Shown in pieces: positions 25,466-33,569 of a DNA stretch of 64,000 nucleotides. Position numbers and translations under genes: made by a program. The DNA comes from Lysobacter silvisoli. GTDB taxonomy: Bacteria > Pseudomonadota > Gammaproteobacteria > Xanthomonadales > Xanthomonadaceae. Numbering within the stretch: position 1 is the stretch's first letter; the number at the start of each line of letters is the position of its first letter. The notes below the pieces were generated by a model that saw only the letters and a list, made by a program, of their open reading frames with translations, had not been told where the DNA came from and ran no database searches. The stretch lies in contig NZ_QTSU01000001.1 of assembly GCF_003382365.1 (NCBI RefSeq), positions 744,001-808,000 of the forward strand, in the 5' to 3' direction.

Positions 25466-26461
25466 ATGATCCCGTTCTCCGTCCTAGACCTGGCCCCGGT
25501 CACCGAAGGCAGCGATGCCGGCCAGGCCTTCGCCCACAGCCTGTCGCTGGCGCGCCTGGCCGAACGCCTGGGCTACCGCCGCTATTGGCTGGCCGAGCAC
25601 CACAACATGCCGGGCATCGCCAGCGCCGCCACCGCGGTGCTGATCGGGCATATCGCCGGTGGGACTTCCACGATCCGCGTCGGCGCCGGCGGCATCATGC
25701 TGCCCAACCATTCGCCGCTGCAGGTGGCCGAGCAGTTCGGCACCCTGGCCGCGCTGTATCCGGACCGTATCGACCTGGGCCTGGGCCGCGCGCCCGGCAC
25801 CGACCAGGCCACGGCGCGCGCGCTGCGTCGCTATTACGACAGCGCCGACCATTTCCCGCAGGACGTGGCCGAGCTGCTGCATTACTTCGAACCCGCGCAG
25901 CCCGGGCAAGCCGTGCGCGCGGTGCCCGGCGCGGGACTGCGGGTGCCGGTGTGGCTGCTGGGTTCCAGTCTGTTCGGCGCGCGTCTGGCCGCGCAATTGG
26001 GGCTGCCGTATGCGTTCGCCTCGCATTTCGCGCCCGACGCGATGGACCAGGCGCTGACGGTGTACCGGCGCGAGTACCGGCCGTCGGCGGCGTGGCCGCA
26101 GCCGTATGCGTTGCTGGCCTTGAACGTGGTGGCCGCGGACGACGACGCGCAGGCGCGGCGCCTGTTCACCACTCAGCAGCAGGCCTTCGTCAATCTGCGC
26201 CGCGGCCGACCGGGCCTGATTCCGCCGCCGATCGACGACATCGACGCATTCTGGACGCGGGAGGAGCGCAGCGGCGTCGAGCGTGCCCTGGCTTGCGCGG
26301 TGGTCGGCGGCCCCGACACGGTGCGCGCGGGCATCGCCGCCTTCATCGAGCGCCATCGTCCGGACGAGCTGATGCTGACGGCGAACATCTACGACCACGC
26401 CGCACGCCTGCGCTCGTTCGAGTTGGCCGCGCAGGCGCGCGCGGCCCTGGCCTGCGGCTGA
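25466..26461 (+). CDS. LLM-class flavin-dependent oxidoreductase
   Basis: A 331-residue bacterial-luciferase-like monooxygenase of the YhbW type, starting [17 protein letters not shown]. It carries [20 protein letters not shown] and [20 protein letters not shown], the flavin and substrate barrel signature. [17 protein letters not shown] follows and [23 protein letters not shown] lies at the C-terminus. It uses FMNH2 and oxygen supplied by a separate reductase; the substrate is unknown. It is convergent with the FKBP isomerase gene, 5 bp apart. Confidence 0.92.
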   Translation: MIPFSVLDLAPVTEGSDAGQAFAHSLSLARLAERLGYRRYWLAEHHNMPGIASAATAVLIGHIAGGTSTIRVGAGGIMLPNHSPLQVAEQFGTLAALYPDRIDLGLGRAPGTDQATARALRRYYDSADHFPQDVAELLHYFEPAQPGQAVRAVPGAGLRVPVWLLGSSLFGARLAAQLGLPYAFASHFAPDAMDQALTVYRREYRPSAAWPQPYALLALNVVAADDDAQARRLFTTQQQAFVNLRRGRPGLIPPPIDDIDAFWTREERSGVERALACAVVGGPDTVRAGIAAFIERHRPDELMLTANIYDHAARLRSFELAAQARAALACG

Positions 26462-26466
26462 CGGCG

Positions 26467-26943
26467 TCAGCGCGAGCCGGGCACGTGCTCGCGCACGCCC
26501 AGCAGTTCGACTTCGAACACCATCGAGGCGTCCGGCGGGATCACGCCGCCGCCGGCGCCCTCGGCGCCGTAGCCGAATTCCGGCGGCACCATCAGCACGC
26601 GCTTGCCGCCGACCTGCATGCCGGCCACGCCTTCGTCCCAGCCGCGAACCACGCGGCCGGCGCCCAGCAGGAACGAGAACGGGCGGCCGCGGTCGACCGA
26701 GCTGTCGAACTTGCGCCCGCGCTTGTCGGCGGCCTTTTCGTCGTAGAGCCAGCCGGTGTAATGCACGCTCACGTCCTGGCCGGCGCGCGCAGCCGGGCCG
26801 GTGCCCACGCGCTCGTCGACCCATTCGAAGCGGGCGATGCGGCCGCCGTAGGCGGGCGCTTCTTCGGCCTGGGGGCGCTTGCAGGCGCTCAGGGCGAGCA
26901 GGCCCAGCATCAGGGCGGTCGGTAGGGCTAGGTGGCGGCGCAT
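26467..26943 (-). CDS. FKBP-type peptidyl-prolyl isomerase lipoprotein
   Basis: A 158-residue envelope prolyl isomerase. A lipoprotein signal ([11 protein letters not shown], Cys near residue 20) precedes a single FKBP domain: [60 protein letters not shown] and [16 protein letters not shown]. The conserved Tyr, Asp, Val and Trp of the FK506 pocket are present. The start at 26943 is the methionine that begins the lipobox signal; the longer open frame runs into repeat DNA. Upstream of it lies composite repeat copy B. Confidence 0.92.
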   Translation of the reverse strand: MRRHLALPTALMLGLLALSACKRPQAEEAPAYGGRIARFEWVDERVGTGPAARAGQDVSVHYTGWLYDEKAADKRGRKFDSSVDRGRPFSFLLGAGRVVRGWDEGVAGMQVGGKRVLMVPPEFGYGAEGAGGGVIPPDASMVFEVELLGVREHVPGSR

Positions 26944-27031
26944 CGGTGTCGTCCCTGAAAGCGGTGTCGATGCGCGAGGATACCCGAAGCCGCCACGCCT
27001 ATTGGCTCTGGTGGACGAACGCTGCGCCCAC

Positions 27032-27515
27032 CCCTGTAGGAGCTGCGCAAGCTGCGACCGCGAACCCGCAACTGCGACCAAGCCCCCGGTAGCCTGGCGC
27101 CTTGGGGTAGGAGCGGCGTAAGCCGCGATCAGCTCCGAACTCGCGCAGGTGTGTGGGGCTGCTGGTTGAAGCAACAGCAACAGCTTCCGTCCGCAAGCGG
27201 CCGGGTCACTTTCTTTTGATAAGCGTCAAAAGAAAGTAACCAAAGAAAAACGCTACGCCAGAGCTCCCGTGCGAGAGCGGAGTTGGCGCGGGGATTTTTC
27301 GATGGCACATCCTGTGCCAGCGAAAAACGGCGCACGCCCTGTGCGCCGCCCTCGGGGTCTGCGATTGCGGCTGCGAGTTCGGTGCCCGATCAAGAGCATT
27401 CGCGCGTTGCGCTCCCCCCTCACCCTAGCCCTCTCCCGCAAGCGGGAGAGGGGACACATTCGATGCCGCTGGCTTTAGCCCCTCTCCCGCTTGCGGGAGA
27501 GGGGTTGGGGTGAGG
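27032..27515. repeat. Composite multi-hairpin repeat, copy B
   Basis: This fills most of the 623-bp gap between two minus-strand genes. It has the same order of parts as copy A: the TAGGAGCTGCGCAAGCTGCGA half-repeat, REP-like TAGGAGCGGCGTAAGCCGCGA (from 27103), the AAGCAACAGCAACAGC tract, ACTTTCTTTTGA/TCAAAAGAAAGT hairpin, TTTTTCG/CGAAAAA stem around TGGCACA-TCC-TGTGCCA, and GGCGCAC/GTGCGCC hairpin. The CCCCGC hairpin of A and C is lost here. It ends with a full two-hairpin CTCTCCCGC element (27416-27515). Confidence 0.9.
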
Positions 27516-27566
27516 GCACGCGATGCAGCAAGTTGCGGCGCGATCGGCCCTGCAACACAACACCGC

Positions 27567-28358
27567 TCAATCCACCACCGCCCCGCAACTCAAATTAGCC
27601 ACCGCGCCCGTCGTCGCGCCCGCGCGATCCGAAGCCAGGAAGGTCGCGTACTCCGCTACCTGCTCCAGCGTCGGCAGGCGTCCTAGCAGCGTTCCCTGTT
27701 GGCCCGCCTGTTCCAGCATGGTCTCGATGGAGATGCCGGCGCGGCGGGCGCTGTCGGCGAAGACCTCGCGTGCGTGCGAGACCGGCACGGCTTCGGGGAT
27801 GGCGTGCGGGCGCAGGCAGACGGTGCGGATGCCGGCGGGGCCGAGTTCGGCGGCGAGCAGGCGGGTGAAGGCTTCGACGGATGCGCAGGTCACGCCGTAG
27901 CCGAGAAAGCCGGTGCCGGCCATGCGCGAGCCCGGGGTGGACAGGGTCAGGATCACGCCGCCGCGGCGCATGTGGCGTGCGGCGGCATGGGCGGTGAGGA
28001 AGTGGCAGCGGTTGTAGTCGGCGATCGGCTGCAGATAGTCCTGCACCGACAGTTCGGCGAAGGACGGGCCCTGCACATGCACGATGCCGACAGCGTTGAG
28101 CATGATGTCGATGCCGCCGGCCTGCGCCGCGACCGCGTCGGCGTGCGCATCCACCGCGGCCGCGTCGAGTGCATCCAACGGCGCGATCTCGGCGCGGCCG
28201 CCGGCGGCGCGGATGTCCTCGGCAACGCGATGCAGTTTGTCGCGCGTGCGTCCGGTCAGGTGCACTTGCGCGCCTTCGCGGGCGTAGGCGCGGGCGACTG
28301 CGCCGCCGATGGCGCCGCTGCCGCCGTGGACGATGGCGATCTTGCCGCTGAGCAACAT
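27567..28358 (-). CDS. SDR-family oxidoreductase
   Basis: A 263-residue short-chain dehydrogenase/reductase. The cofactor motif is IVHGGSGAIGGAVARAYARE (TGxxxGIG variant GGSGAIG), the structural motif is NAVGIV, and the active-site region is LSTPGSRMAGTGFLGYGVTCA, where Tyr is present but the usual YxxxK lysine is replaced (YGVTC). The C-terminus TLEQVAEYATFLASDRAGAT is standard. Loss of the catalytic Lys suggests weak or altered activity. AGGAG precedes the ATG at 28358. It is the last gene of the ArsR-SRPBCC operon. Confidence 0.88.
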   Translation of the reverse strand: MLLSGKIAIVHGGSGAIGGAVARAYAREGAQVHLTGRTRDKLHRVAEDIRAAGGRAEIAPLDALDAAAVDAHADAVAAQAGGIDIMLNAVGIVHVQGPSFAELSVQDYLQPIADYNRCHFLTAHAAARHMRRGGVILTLSTPGSRMAGTGFLGYGVTCASVEAFTRLLAAELGPAGIRTVCLRPHAIPEAVPVSHAREVFADSARRAGISIETMLEQAGQQGTLLGRLPTLEQVAEYATFLASDRAGATTGAVANLSCGAVVD

Positions 28359-28384
28359 GGAAGGCTCCTGGGGGAGGGGCGGCG

Positions 28385-28909
28385 TCAGGCCGGAATGCGG
28401 CTTTCGTATTCGCCTTCCAGGCGCATGTGCCGCGACCAGAAGTGGGTGGGGGTGCGGCCTTCGAGCAGTTCGCGCAGCACGTCGAGGTGGCTGTGCCAGC
28501 CCGCGGCCACGCTGACCATTTCGTCGCGGTTCGGCAAGCGGCTGTGAGTGACGACCAGCAGCACGCGGTCGCCTTGCGGGGTCAGTTCGAAGCGCACCTG
28601 CGAGCTCGCATCCCAGGTGTAGCTGAGCAGGCGCGGCGGATCGCATTCGAGCACTTCGCCGGAGGAGCGCACTTCCGGGTCGAAGCTGCGGTATTTCTCC
28701 GGCACCGGATCGTCGCCGCCGGTGAGCTCGGAGTGGCGGAAGATGTGTTCGACCTTGCCGCCCGGACGCAGCTCCATGCGGCCGGCCGCCATCCAGGCGC
28801 TGCGCTTTTCCGATTCGGTCAGGTAGCTCCACAAGCGTTCGATCGGCCCGGGCAAGAGGCGTTCGATGCGAACGGTGTCGGTGGCGGCGAGGGTGCCGTA
28901 GTCGTTCAT
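28385..28909 (-). CDS. SRPBCC (AHSA1-like) domain protein 2
   Basis: A 174-residue START/Bet v1-type ligand-binding protein of the AHSA1-like group. Blocks include RIERLLPGPIERLWSYLTES, SEKRSAWMAAGRMELRPGGK, LECDPPRLLSYTW and GWHSHLDVLRELLEGRTPTH, which match the family. The ATG at 28909 is chosen over 28915 because AGGAG ends 6 nt before it, while the upstream ATG abuts AGGAG. It lies 19 bp downstream of the first SRPBCC gene. The ligand is unknown. Confidence 0.88.
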   Translation of the reverse strand: MNDYGTLAATDTVRIERLLPGPIERLWSYLTESEKRSAWMAAGRMELRPGGKVEHIFRHSELTGGDDPVPEKYRSFDPEVRSSGEVLECDPPRLLSYTWDASSQVRFELTPQGDRVLLVVTHSRLPNRDEMVSVAAGWHSHLDVLRELLEGRTPTHFWSRHMRLEGEYESRIPA

Positions 28910-28928
28910 GGCCATCTCCTAGGTGGGG

Positions 28929-29372
28929 TCAGTGCAGCGGCTGGGCCAGGCGCTGGGCCAGGGTGGCCAGGATGTGGCGCCAGCCGGATTCGGTGCGGTC
29001 GGCGTACTGGGCGTACTGCGGCGCGAGTTCGTGGGTGAGTTGCAGCTCGCAGCCGTCGCCCGCGCGCTGGATCTCCACGGTGATGCGGTCGCCGGCCTGC
29101 GCAGGGTCCAGCGACAGGGTGAACACCAGGCGGTGCGGGCGCTCGATTTCCAGGTAGCGGCCGTAGTGCGCGGCATCGCCGTCCTCGCGCGTTTCGACGA
29201 TGACGTAGCCGCCGCCCACGCGCGCGTCGATCTCGACCCGCTGCATGCGGCCCTGGTCGGTGGCGTAGAGGAAGCGCGCGGCCATCTGCGGGTCCAGCCA
29301 GGCATCGAACACGCGTTCGGCCGAGGCGGTATAGCGGTGCGACACGCGGATCAGGGTAGGGGCGTCGTTCAT
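28929..29372 (-). CDS. SRPBCC (AHSA1-like) domain protein 1
   Basis: A 147-residue AHSA1-type SRPBCC protein: RVSHRYTASAERVFDAWLDP at the N-terminus, IDARVGGGYVIVE and RYLEIERPHRLVFTLSLDP in the middle, and GWRHILATLAQRLA at the C-terminal helix. Its ATG overlaps the stop codon of the arsR-type gene (ATGA), so expression is tightly coupled to the regulator. ArsR-SRPBCC pairs are common and are thought to sense and handle small hydrophobic molecules. Confidence 0.9.
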   Translation of the reverse strand: MNDAPTLIRVSHRYTASAERVFDAWLDPQMAARFLYATDQGRMQRVEIDARVGGGYVIVETREDGDAAHYGRYLEIERPHRLVFTLSLDPAQAGDRITVEIQRAGDGCELQLTHELAPQYAQYADRTESGWRHILATLAQRLAQPLH

Positions 29373-29734
29373 CGGCGGCTCCGGGGCTTGCGCGCCGAGG
29401 CGGCGGCGCGGTCTTCGGCTTGCAGCAGGGCGTCCAGGGCATCCAGACGCTGGTTCCAGTAGCGCTCGTAGTGGCGCATCCATTCCAGGCCGCCGTGCAT
29501 GGGCGCTGCGTCGAGCCGGCACAGGTGAGTGCGGCCTTGCACCTCGCGCCGCACCAGGCCGGCGCGTTCGAGCACCTTGATGTGCTTGGAGGCCGCGGCC
29601 AGGCTCATGTCGAAGGGCGCGGCGAGCTCGCCGACGCTGGCCTGGCCCTGCGACAGGCTGCGCAGCATCGCGCGTCGGGTGGGGTCGGCCAGGGCGTGGA
29701 AGACCGCATCGAGTTGGGCGTCTTTATCAACCAT
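29369..29734 (-). CDS. ArsR-family regulator of the SRPBCC/SDR operon
   Basis: A 121-residue winged-helix repressor. The domain runs AVFHALADPTRRAMLRSLSQ, VGELAAPFDMSLAAASKHIK (recognition helix) and LERAGLVRREVQGRTHLCRL. No metal-binding ELCVCDL-type motif is present, so it belongs to the non-metal SRPBCC-linked subgroup. The start at 29734 (MVDKDAQ) sits directly at the 3' end of a putative promoter, suggesting a leaderless transcript. The operator palindrome overlaps the start codon, pointing to autorepression. First gene of a four-gene operon. Confidence 0.9.
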   Translation of the reverse strand: MVDKDAQLDAVFHALADPTRRAMLRSLSQGQASVGELAAPFDMSLAAASKHIKVLERAGLVRREVQGRTHLCRLDAAPMHGGLEWMRHYERYWNQRLDALDALLQAEDRAAASARKPRSRR

Positions 29735-29782
29735 AAGGTTGAATATCCGCCGGTCGCGGGCGATTGTCAACCGTTAGGTAAA
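29727..29782 (-). promoter_or_regulatory. ArsR operator pair and promoter
   Basis: TCAACCATAAGGTTGA (29727-29742) is a perfect 16-bp palindrome over the start codon. A weaker copy, TCAACCGTTAGGTAAA, lies at 29767-29782, 40 bp away. On the minus strand TTGACA (29770-29765) is followed after 17 bp by GATATT, placing the transcription start close to the ATG. Confidence 0.7.
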
Positions 29783-29814
29783 ATATTGATCCGGGCGGTT
29801 AAGCGGGACCGCGC

Positions 29815-30624
29815 TCAGTTCGCGGCCGCCGCCTCGGCTTCGGCCAGCGCGCGCAGCGCGGCGGCGGTCCCGGCATCGGCGGGGAAAAAAGACTCGATCG
29901 CCAGTTCCGACAGGGTCACGTCCATCGGCGTGCCGAACACGGTAGTGGTGCTGATGTAGGCGTGCTCGCCGCCGTCCTTGCTGCGCAGGCGCAGCGGCAC
30001 CGCGACCGCGGGCGCGGCCGGCAGTTCGGGTGCGTCGCCGTCGGCGCAGGGGTAGGCCTGCAATTCCTGGTACAGCGCGTCGAGCACCGGATCGCCGGTG
30101 GCGTCGGCCTGGTGGCGCAGGCGGTGCAGCAGGTGCGCGCGCCACTGCGCCTGATTGACGATCAGCGGCGCCAGGCCTTCGGGGTGCAGGCTCAGGCGCA
30201 GCACGTTGATCGGCGGTTGCAGCACCGACGCCGGCAACTGGCTGATCAGGCGCTCGACCGCGCGGTTGGCGGCGAGCAGGTTCCAGTGCCGGTCGATGGC
30301 CAGCGCGGGGTAGGGCTCGTGGCCGTTGAGCACCAGCCCGATCGCCGTGTGCGCTTCGCGCATGGCCGGGTCGTCCAGGCGGCGTTCGGCGTAGATCGGC
30401 GCGAGCCCGGCGGCGGTCATCAGCGAGTTGCGCTCGCGCAGCGGCACGTCCAGGCGGTCGGCCAGGCGCAGCAGCATGGCCCGGCTGGGCAGCGAGCGTC
30501 CGGTCTCGATGAAGCTGACGTGGCGGGTGGAGATGTCGGCCATGCCGGCCAGATCGAGTTGGGTCAGGCGCCGGCGCTGGCGCCAGTCGCGGATCAGTTC
30601 GCCTACGGGTCGGGTCGCGTTCAT
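29815..30624 (-). CDS. XRE-family regulator with MmyB-like ligand domain
   Basis: A 269-residue transcription factor. The N-terminal Cro/C1 helix-turn-helix covers about residues 8-65 (IRDWRQRRRLTQLDLAGMAD, ISTRHVSFIETGRSLPSRAM). The rest is an MmyB-like PAS-type domain with the family hallmark YPALAIDRHWNLLAANRAVE, followed by LRLSLHPEGLAPLIVN and AIESFFPADAGTAAALRAL. Some MmyB-type structures contain bound fatty acids, so a lipid ligand is possible. It diverges from a small membrane protein gene with a clear dyad in the shared gap, and probably controls itself and that gene. Confidence 0.92.
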   Translation of the reverse strand: MNATRPVGELIRDWRQRRRLTQLDLAGMADISTRHVSFIETGRSLPSRAMLLRLADRLDVPLRERNSLMTAAGLAPIYAERRLDDPAMREAHTAIGLVLNGHEPYPALAIDRHWNLLAANRAVERLISQLPASVLQPPINVLRLSLHPEGLAPLIVNQAQWRAHLLHRLRHQADATGDPVLDALYQELQAYPCADGDAPELPAAPAVAVPLRLRSKDGGEHAYISTTTVFGTPMDVTLSELAIESFFPADAGTAAALRALAEAEAAAAN

Positions 30625-30657
30625 GGCGCCACCTTAGCCCAGCCGGCCCGCATCCGG

Positions 30658-30695
30658 GATTACCCCGCAGGTAATCGACCGCGGCAGGCGCCTGC
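30658..30695. promoter_or_regulatory. Putative MmyB-type regulator operator
   Basis: GATTACC-CCGCA-GGTAATC (30658-30676) is a perfect 7+7 dyad midway between the divergent regulator and membrane protein genes. A second dyad, GCAGGCGCCTGC (30684-30695), follows it. The first is the likely binding site of the adjacent XRE/MmyB protein. Confidence 0.65.
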
Positions 30696-30742
30696 GCTGA
30701 GATGGCGGCGAATCGACAACCAGAGCAGACAGGAGCAACGCC

Positions 30743-31147
30743 ATGAACGCCATCGCCCACACCCCTACCAGCAATCTGCTGCGCCGTGCGGTGCAGCTCG
30801 ATGCCTTCGCCACGGCCGCCATGGCCGCGCTGCTGATCGCGACCGCGGCGCCGCTGTCGCAGTGGCTGCACCTGCCGCAGAACCTGTTGCTCGGCGCCGG
30901 GCTGGTGCTGGTGCCTTACGTGGCCTTCCTGGGCTGGCTGCTGCGGCGCGAGCGCATCACGCCGGCGCAGGCGTGGACGGTGATCCTGATCAACGCGGCC
31001 TGGGTGGTGGACAGCGCGGTGCTGCTGCTCAGCGGCTGGGTGAGTCCGAACGCGCTGGGCACGGCCTTCGTGATCGTGCAGGCGGTGGCGGTGGCGGCGT
31101 TCGCGGAACTGCAGTTCTTCGGGCTGCGCCGGCAGCGGCGCGGCTGA
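30743..31147 (+). CDS. Small four-helix membrane protein controlled by divergent MmyB-type regulator
   Basis: A 134-residue integral membrane protein with about four hydrophobic helices: TAAMAALLIATAAPLSQWLH, LLLGAGLVLVPYVAFLGWLL, AWTVILINAAWVVDSAVLLL and ALGTAFVIVQAVAVAAFAEL. Basic loops (LRRERITP) and a basic tail (LRRQRRG) put loop 2-3 and the C-terminus in the cytoplasm. It resembles the DoxX/DUF-type small membrane proteins often placed beside MmyB regulators. AGGAG lies about 9 nt before the ATG. Function unknown. Confidence 0.8.
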   Translation: MNAIAHTPTSNLLRRAVQLDAFATAAMAALLIATAAPLSQWLHLPQNLLLGAGLVLVPYVAFLGWLLRRERITPAQAWTVILINAAWVVDSAVLLLSGWVSPNALGTAFVIVQAVAVAAFAELQFFGLRRQRRG

Positions 31148-31204
31148 GGCCGGCTATTCGCGAGGTCTGGCGCGTCGCTCCCTCGGGGGCGGCGCGCTTC
31201 TGCT

Positions 31205-31721
31205 TTGGGGTAGGAGCGGCGTAAGCCGCGACCGCGAATCCGAAGCTGCGCCGTACGCCCCGTCTTTTGCTTCCCCCTTTGCTTGTCTTCCCCCTTTGTT
31301 GAGGGGGATTTGCTCTGGCTGTTGCTCTTAGAAGCAACAGCAACCGCTTCCGCCCGCAAGCGGCCGGGTCACTTTCTCTTGCTCGCCCTAGAGAAAGTAA
31401 CCAAAGAGAAGGGCAGACTTATTTCGACGCCGTTCGGCGCGAGAACGGAGTAGGCGCGGTGATTTTTCGATAGGCCATCCCTGGCCTCGCGAAAAACGGC
31501 GCGCACATCCTGTGCGCCGCCCCCCGCCTTCGCGGGGGCAGGCTCTTCGGGTCTGACGATTGGGACCGCGAGGGCGGTAACGGCGTTTGGGATCAAGAGC
31601 ATTCGCGCTTTGCGCTCATCCCCTCACCCTAACCCTCTCCCGTGAACGGGAGAGGGGACGCATACGACGTTGCTGGCTCTTAGCCCCTCTCCCGTTCACG
31701 GGAGAGGGGTTGGGGTGAGGG
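31205..31721. repeat. Composite multi-hairpin repeat, copy C (diverged)
   Basis: This fills the 579-bp gap between convergent genes. It begins with a REP-like TAGGAGCGGCGTAAGCCGCGA and then carries an inserted CCCCCTTTGTTGAGGGGGATT fragment. The AAGCAACAGCAACCGCTTCC tract and ACTTTCTCT/AGAGAAAGT hairpin follow, then the TTTTTCG/CGAAAAA stem around AGGCCA-TCCC-TGGCCT, a GCGCAC/GTGCGC hairpin, the CCCCGC/GCGGGG hairpin, and a full CTCTCCCG double hairpin (31619-31721). Stems are kept although their sequence differs from A and B. Confidence 0.88.
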
Positions 31722-31726
31722 CCGCT

Positions 31727-32914
31727 TTAAACCGCCATCCCCGCCGCATGTCCCGATGCCCAGGCCCATTGGAAGTTGTAGCCGCCCAGCCAGCCGGTCA
31801 CGTCGACGACTTCGCCAACGAAATGCAGGCCGGGCACGCGGCGCGATTCCATGGTGCTGGACGACAGCTCGTCGGTGTCCACGCCGCCCAGGGTGACTTC
31901 GGCGGTGCGGTAGCCCTCGGTGCCGCTGGCGGTCAGGGGCCAGTCCTGCAGCGTGGCCGCGAGCTGCTTGAGCTCGGGCGCGGTGTACTGCTTCATCGGC
32001 TTGTTGCTGAGCCACAGTTCGCACAGACGCTGGGCGAAGCGCTTGGGCATGGCGTCGGCGAGCACGGTCTTGAGCTCGGCGGCGGGGCGCTCCAGCTGTT
32101 GCGCGCGCAGCCAAGCGATTGCCTCGTGGCCGGGCAGCAGGTCCAGGCGCAGGTCGTCGCCGGGCTGCCAGTAAGAGGAGATCTGCAGGATCGCCGGGCC
32201 GCTGACGCCGCGGTGGGTGATCAGCATCTGGTTGCTGAAGCTGCGGCCGTTGCAGCGTGCGGTCACCGGCAGGGCGACGCCGCTGAGGTCGGCCAGGCGT
32301 TCCTGGTGTTTGCCGCTGAGGGTCAGCGGCACCAGGCCGGCGCGCGTGGGCAGCACGCTGTGGCCGAACTGGCGCGCCAGTTCGTAGCCGAAGCCGGTCG
32401 CGCCCAGGCTGGGGATGGACAGCGCGCCGGTGGCGATCACCAGGCGCGGCGCGGCGAAGGCGCCGCGCGCGGTATGCAGACGGAACGGCGCCTCGCCCTC
32501 GCCGTGCAGCACGCGTTCGACGCTGCAGGAGGTCTCGACGCGCACGCCGGCGTCGGCGCATTCGTCCAGCAGCATCTTCACGATCAGCTTGGACGAGACG
32601 TCGCAGAACAGCTGGCCCAGTTCCTTCTCGTGGTAGGCGATGCGGTGGCGTTCGACCAGCTCGATGAAGTCGGCCGGGGTGTAGCGCGCCAGCGCCGACT
32701 TGCAATAGTGCGGATTGGCCGAGAGGAAGTTGGCGGGCGTGGTGCCGGTGTTGGTGAAATTGCAGCGGCCGCCGCCGGACATCAGGATCTTCTTGCCCAC
32801 GCGGTTGGCGTGTTCCACCACCAGCACGCGGCGGCCGCGTTGGCCGGCGGTGAGCGCGCACATCAGGCCGGCGGCGCCGCCGCCGATCACGATGACGTCG
32901 TAGGCCTCGGCCAT
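31727..32914 (-). CDS. HI0933/BaiN-family flavoprotein (aminoacetone-oxidase-like)
   Basis: A 395-residue FAD protein of the main HI0933 branch (TIGR00275-like). Signatures are YDVIVIGGGAAGLMCALTAG, RVGKKILMSGGGRCNFTNTG (family hallmark), LVIATGALSIPSLGATGFG, and the C-terminal GLHFVGEVVDVTGWLGGYNF-type FAD closure. It is expected to be an NAD(P)H-dependent reductase; substrates of this branch include unsaturated steroids and quinone-like compounds. It lies 4 bp after the yaeQ-like gene and likely forms an operon with it. Confidence 0.92.
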   Translation of the reverse strand: MAEAYDVIVIGGGAAGLMCALTAGQRGRRVLVVEHANRVGKKILMSGGGRCNFTNTGTTPANFLSANPHYCKSALARYTPADFIELVERHRIAYHEKELGQLFCDVSSKLIVKMLLDECADAGVRVETSCSVERVLHGEGEAPFRLHTARGAFAAPRLVIATGALSIPSLGATGFGYELARQFGHSVLPTRAGLVPLTLSGKHQERLADLSGVALPVTARCNGRSFSNQMLITHRGVSGPAILQISSYWQPGDDLRLDLLPGHEAIAWLRAQQLERPAAELKTVLADAMPKRFAQRLCELWLSNKPMKQYTAPELKQLAATLQDWPLTASGTEGYRTAEVTLGGVDTDELSSSTMESRRVPGLHFVGEVVDVTGWLGGYNFQWAWASGHAAGMAV

Positions 32915-32918
32915 CGCC

Positions 32919-33470
32919 TTAGGCGGCCTGCGCGGCCAGGCGCACGCCGGGGCTGAAGTTCAGGCTGGCCTGGTCGCTGGTCAGCGCGACTTCGCCGTCC
33001 TGGATCTGGCAGTCCAGGCGGAAGCTGCGTTCGACCAGGTCGGCCATGGCGTCGACGGTGGCCGCATCGAAGTCGAGCACGCTCAGGTTCTTCAGGCGCG
33101 ACAGCACCGCGCTGTTCTTGTCCCACCAGATGTCGGCGGCGCGGCCGCCGTAGTTGAGGATCACCACGCGGCGCGCGCGGCCGCAGGCCTTGCGCACGCG
33201 CGACTCGTCGGGCTGGCCCACGTCGATCCACAGTTCGATGTCGCCGCTGTAGTCGCGCTGGCTCAGGTCCGGTTCGCCCTCGCTGCTCAGGCCGGGGCCG
33301 AACTCCAGGCGCTCGTGCGCGTACAGGGCGAAGGCCAGCAGCCGCACCATCAGCCGCTGCGCGGTTTCGGACGGGTGCTGGGCCAGGGTCAGGGCGTGGC
33401 CGGCGTAGTAATGCCGGTCCATGTCGCTGATCTGCAGGTCGACTTTGACGATGGTGGCGTTGGGCGCCAT
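32919..33470 (-). CDS. yaeQ: YaeQ family protein
   Basis: A 183-residue cytosolic protein matching YaeQ (COG4681) over its length: IVKVDLQISDMDRHYYAGHA, LTLAQHPSETAQRLMVRLLA, GEPDLSQRDYSGDIELWIDV and VVILNYGGRAADIWWDKNSA. Structural work on YaeQ shows a PD-(D/E)XK-like nuclease fold; activity is unproven. Divergent from the RluA-type gene and upstream of the HI0933 flavoprotein gene. Confidence 0.93.
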   Translation of the reverse strand: MAPNATIVKVDLQISDMDRHYYAGHALTLAQHPSETAQRLMVRLLAFALYAHERLEFGPGLSSEGEPDLSQRDYSGDIELWIDVGQPDESRVRKACGRARRVVILNYGGRAADIWWDKNSAVLSRLKNLSVLDFDAATVDAMADLVERSFRLDCQIQDGEVALTSDQASLNFSPGVRLAAQAA

Positions 33471-33569
33471 GGGCGAACCCCGTGGAAAGCAGCGCGCATT
33501 CTAGGCCCTTGCGGCCGGCGCGTCCGGCCGGATGCGCGGACGGGCCGGGGTTTGGGCCAAGATGGCGGC

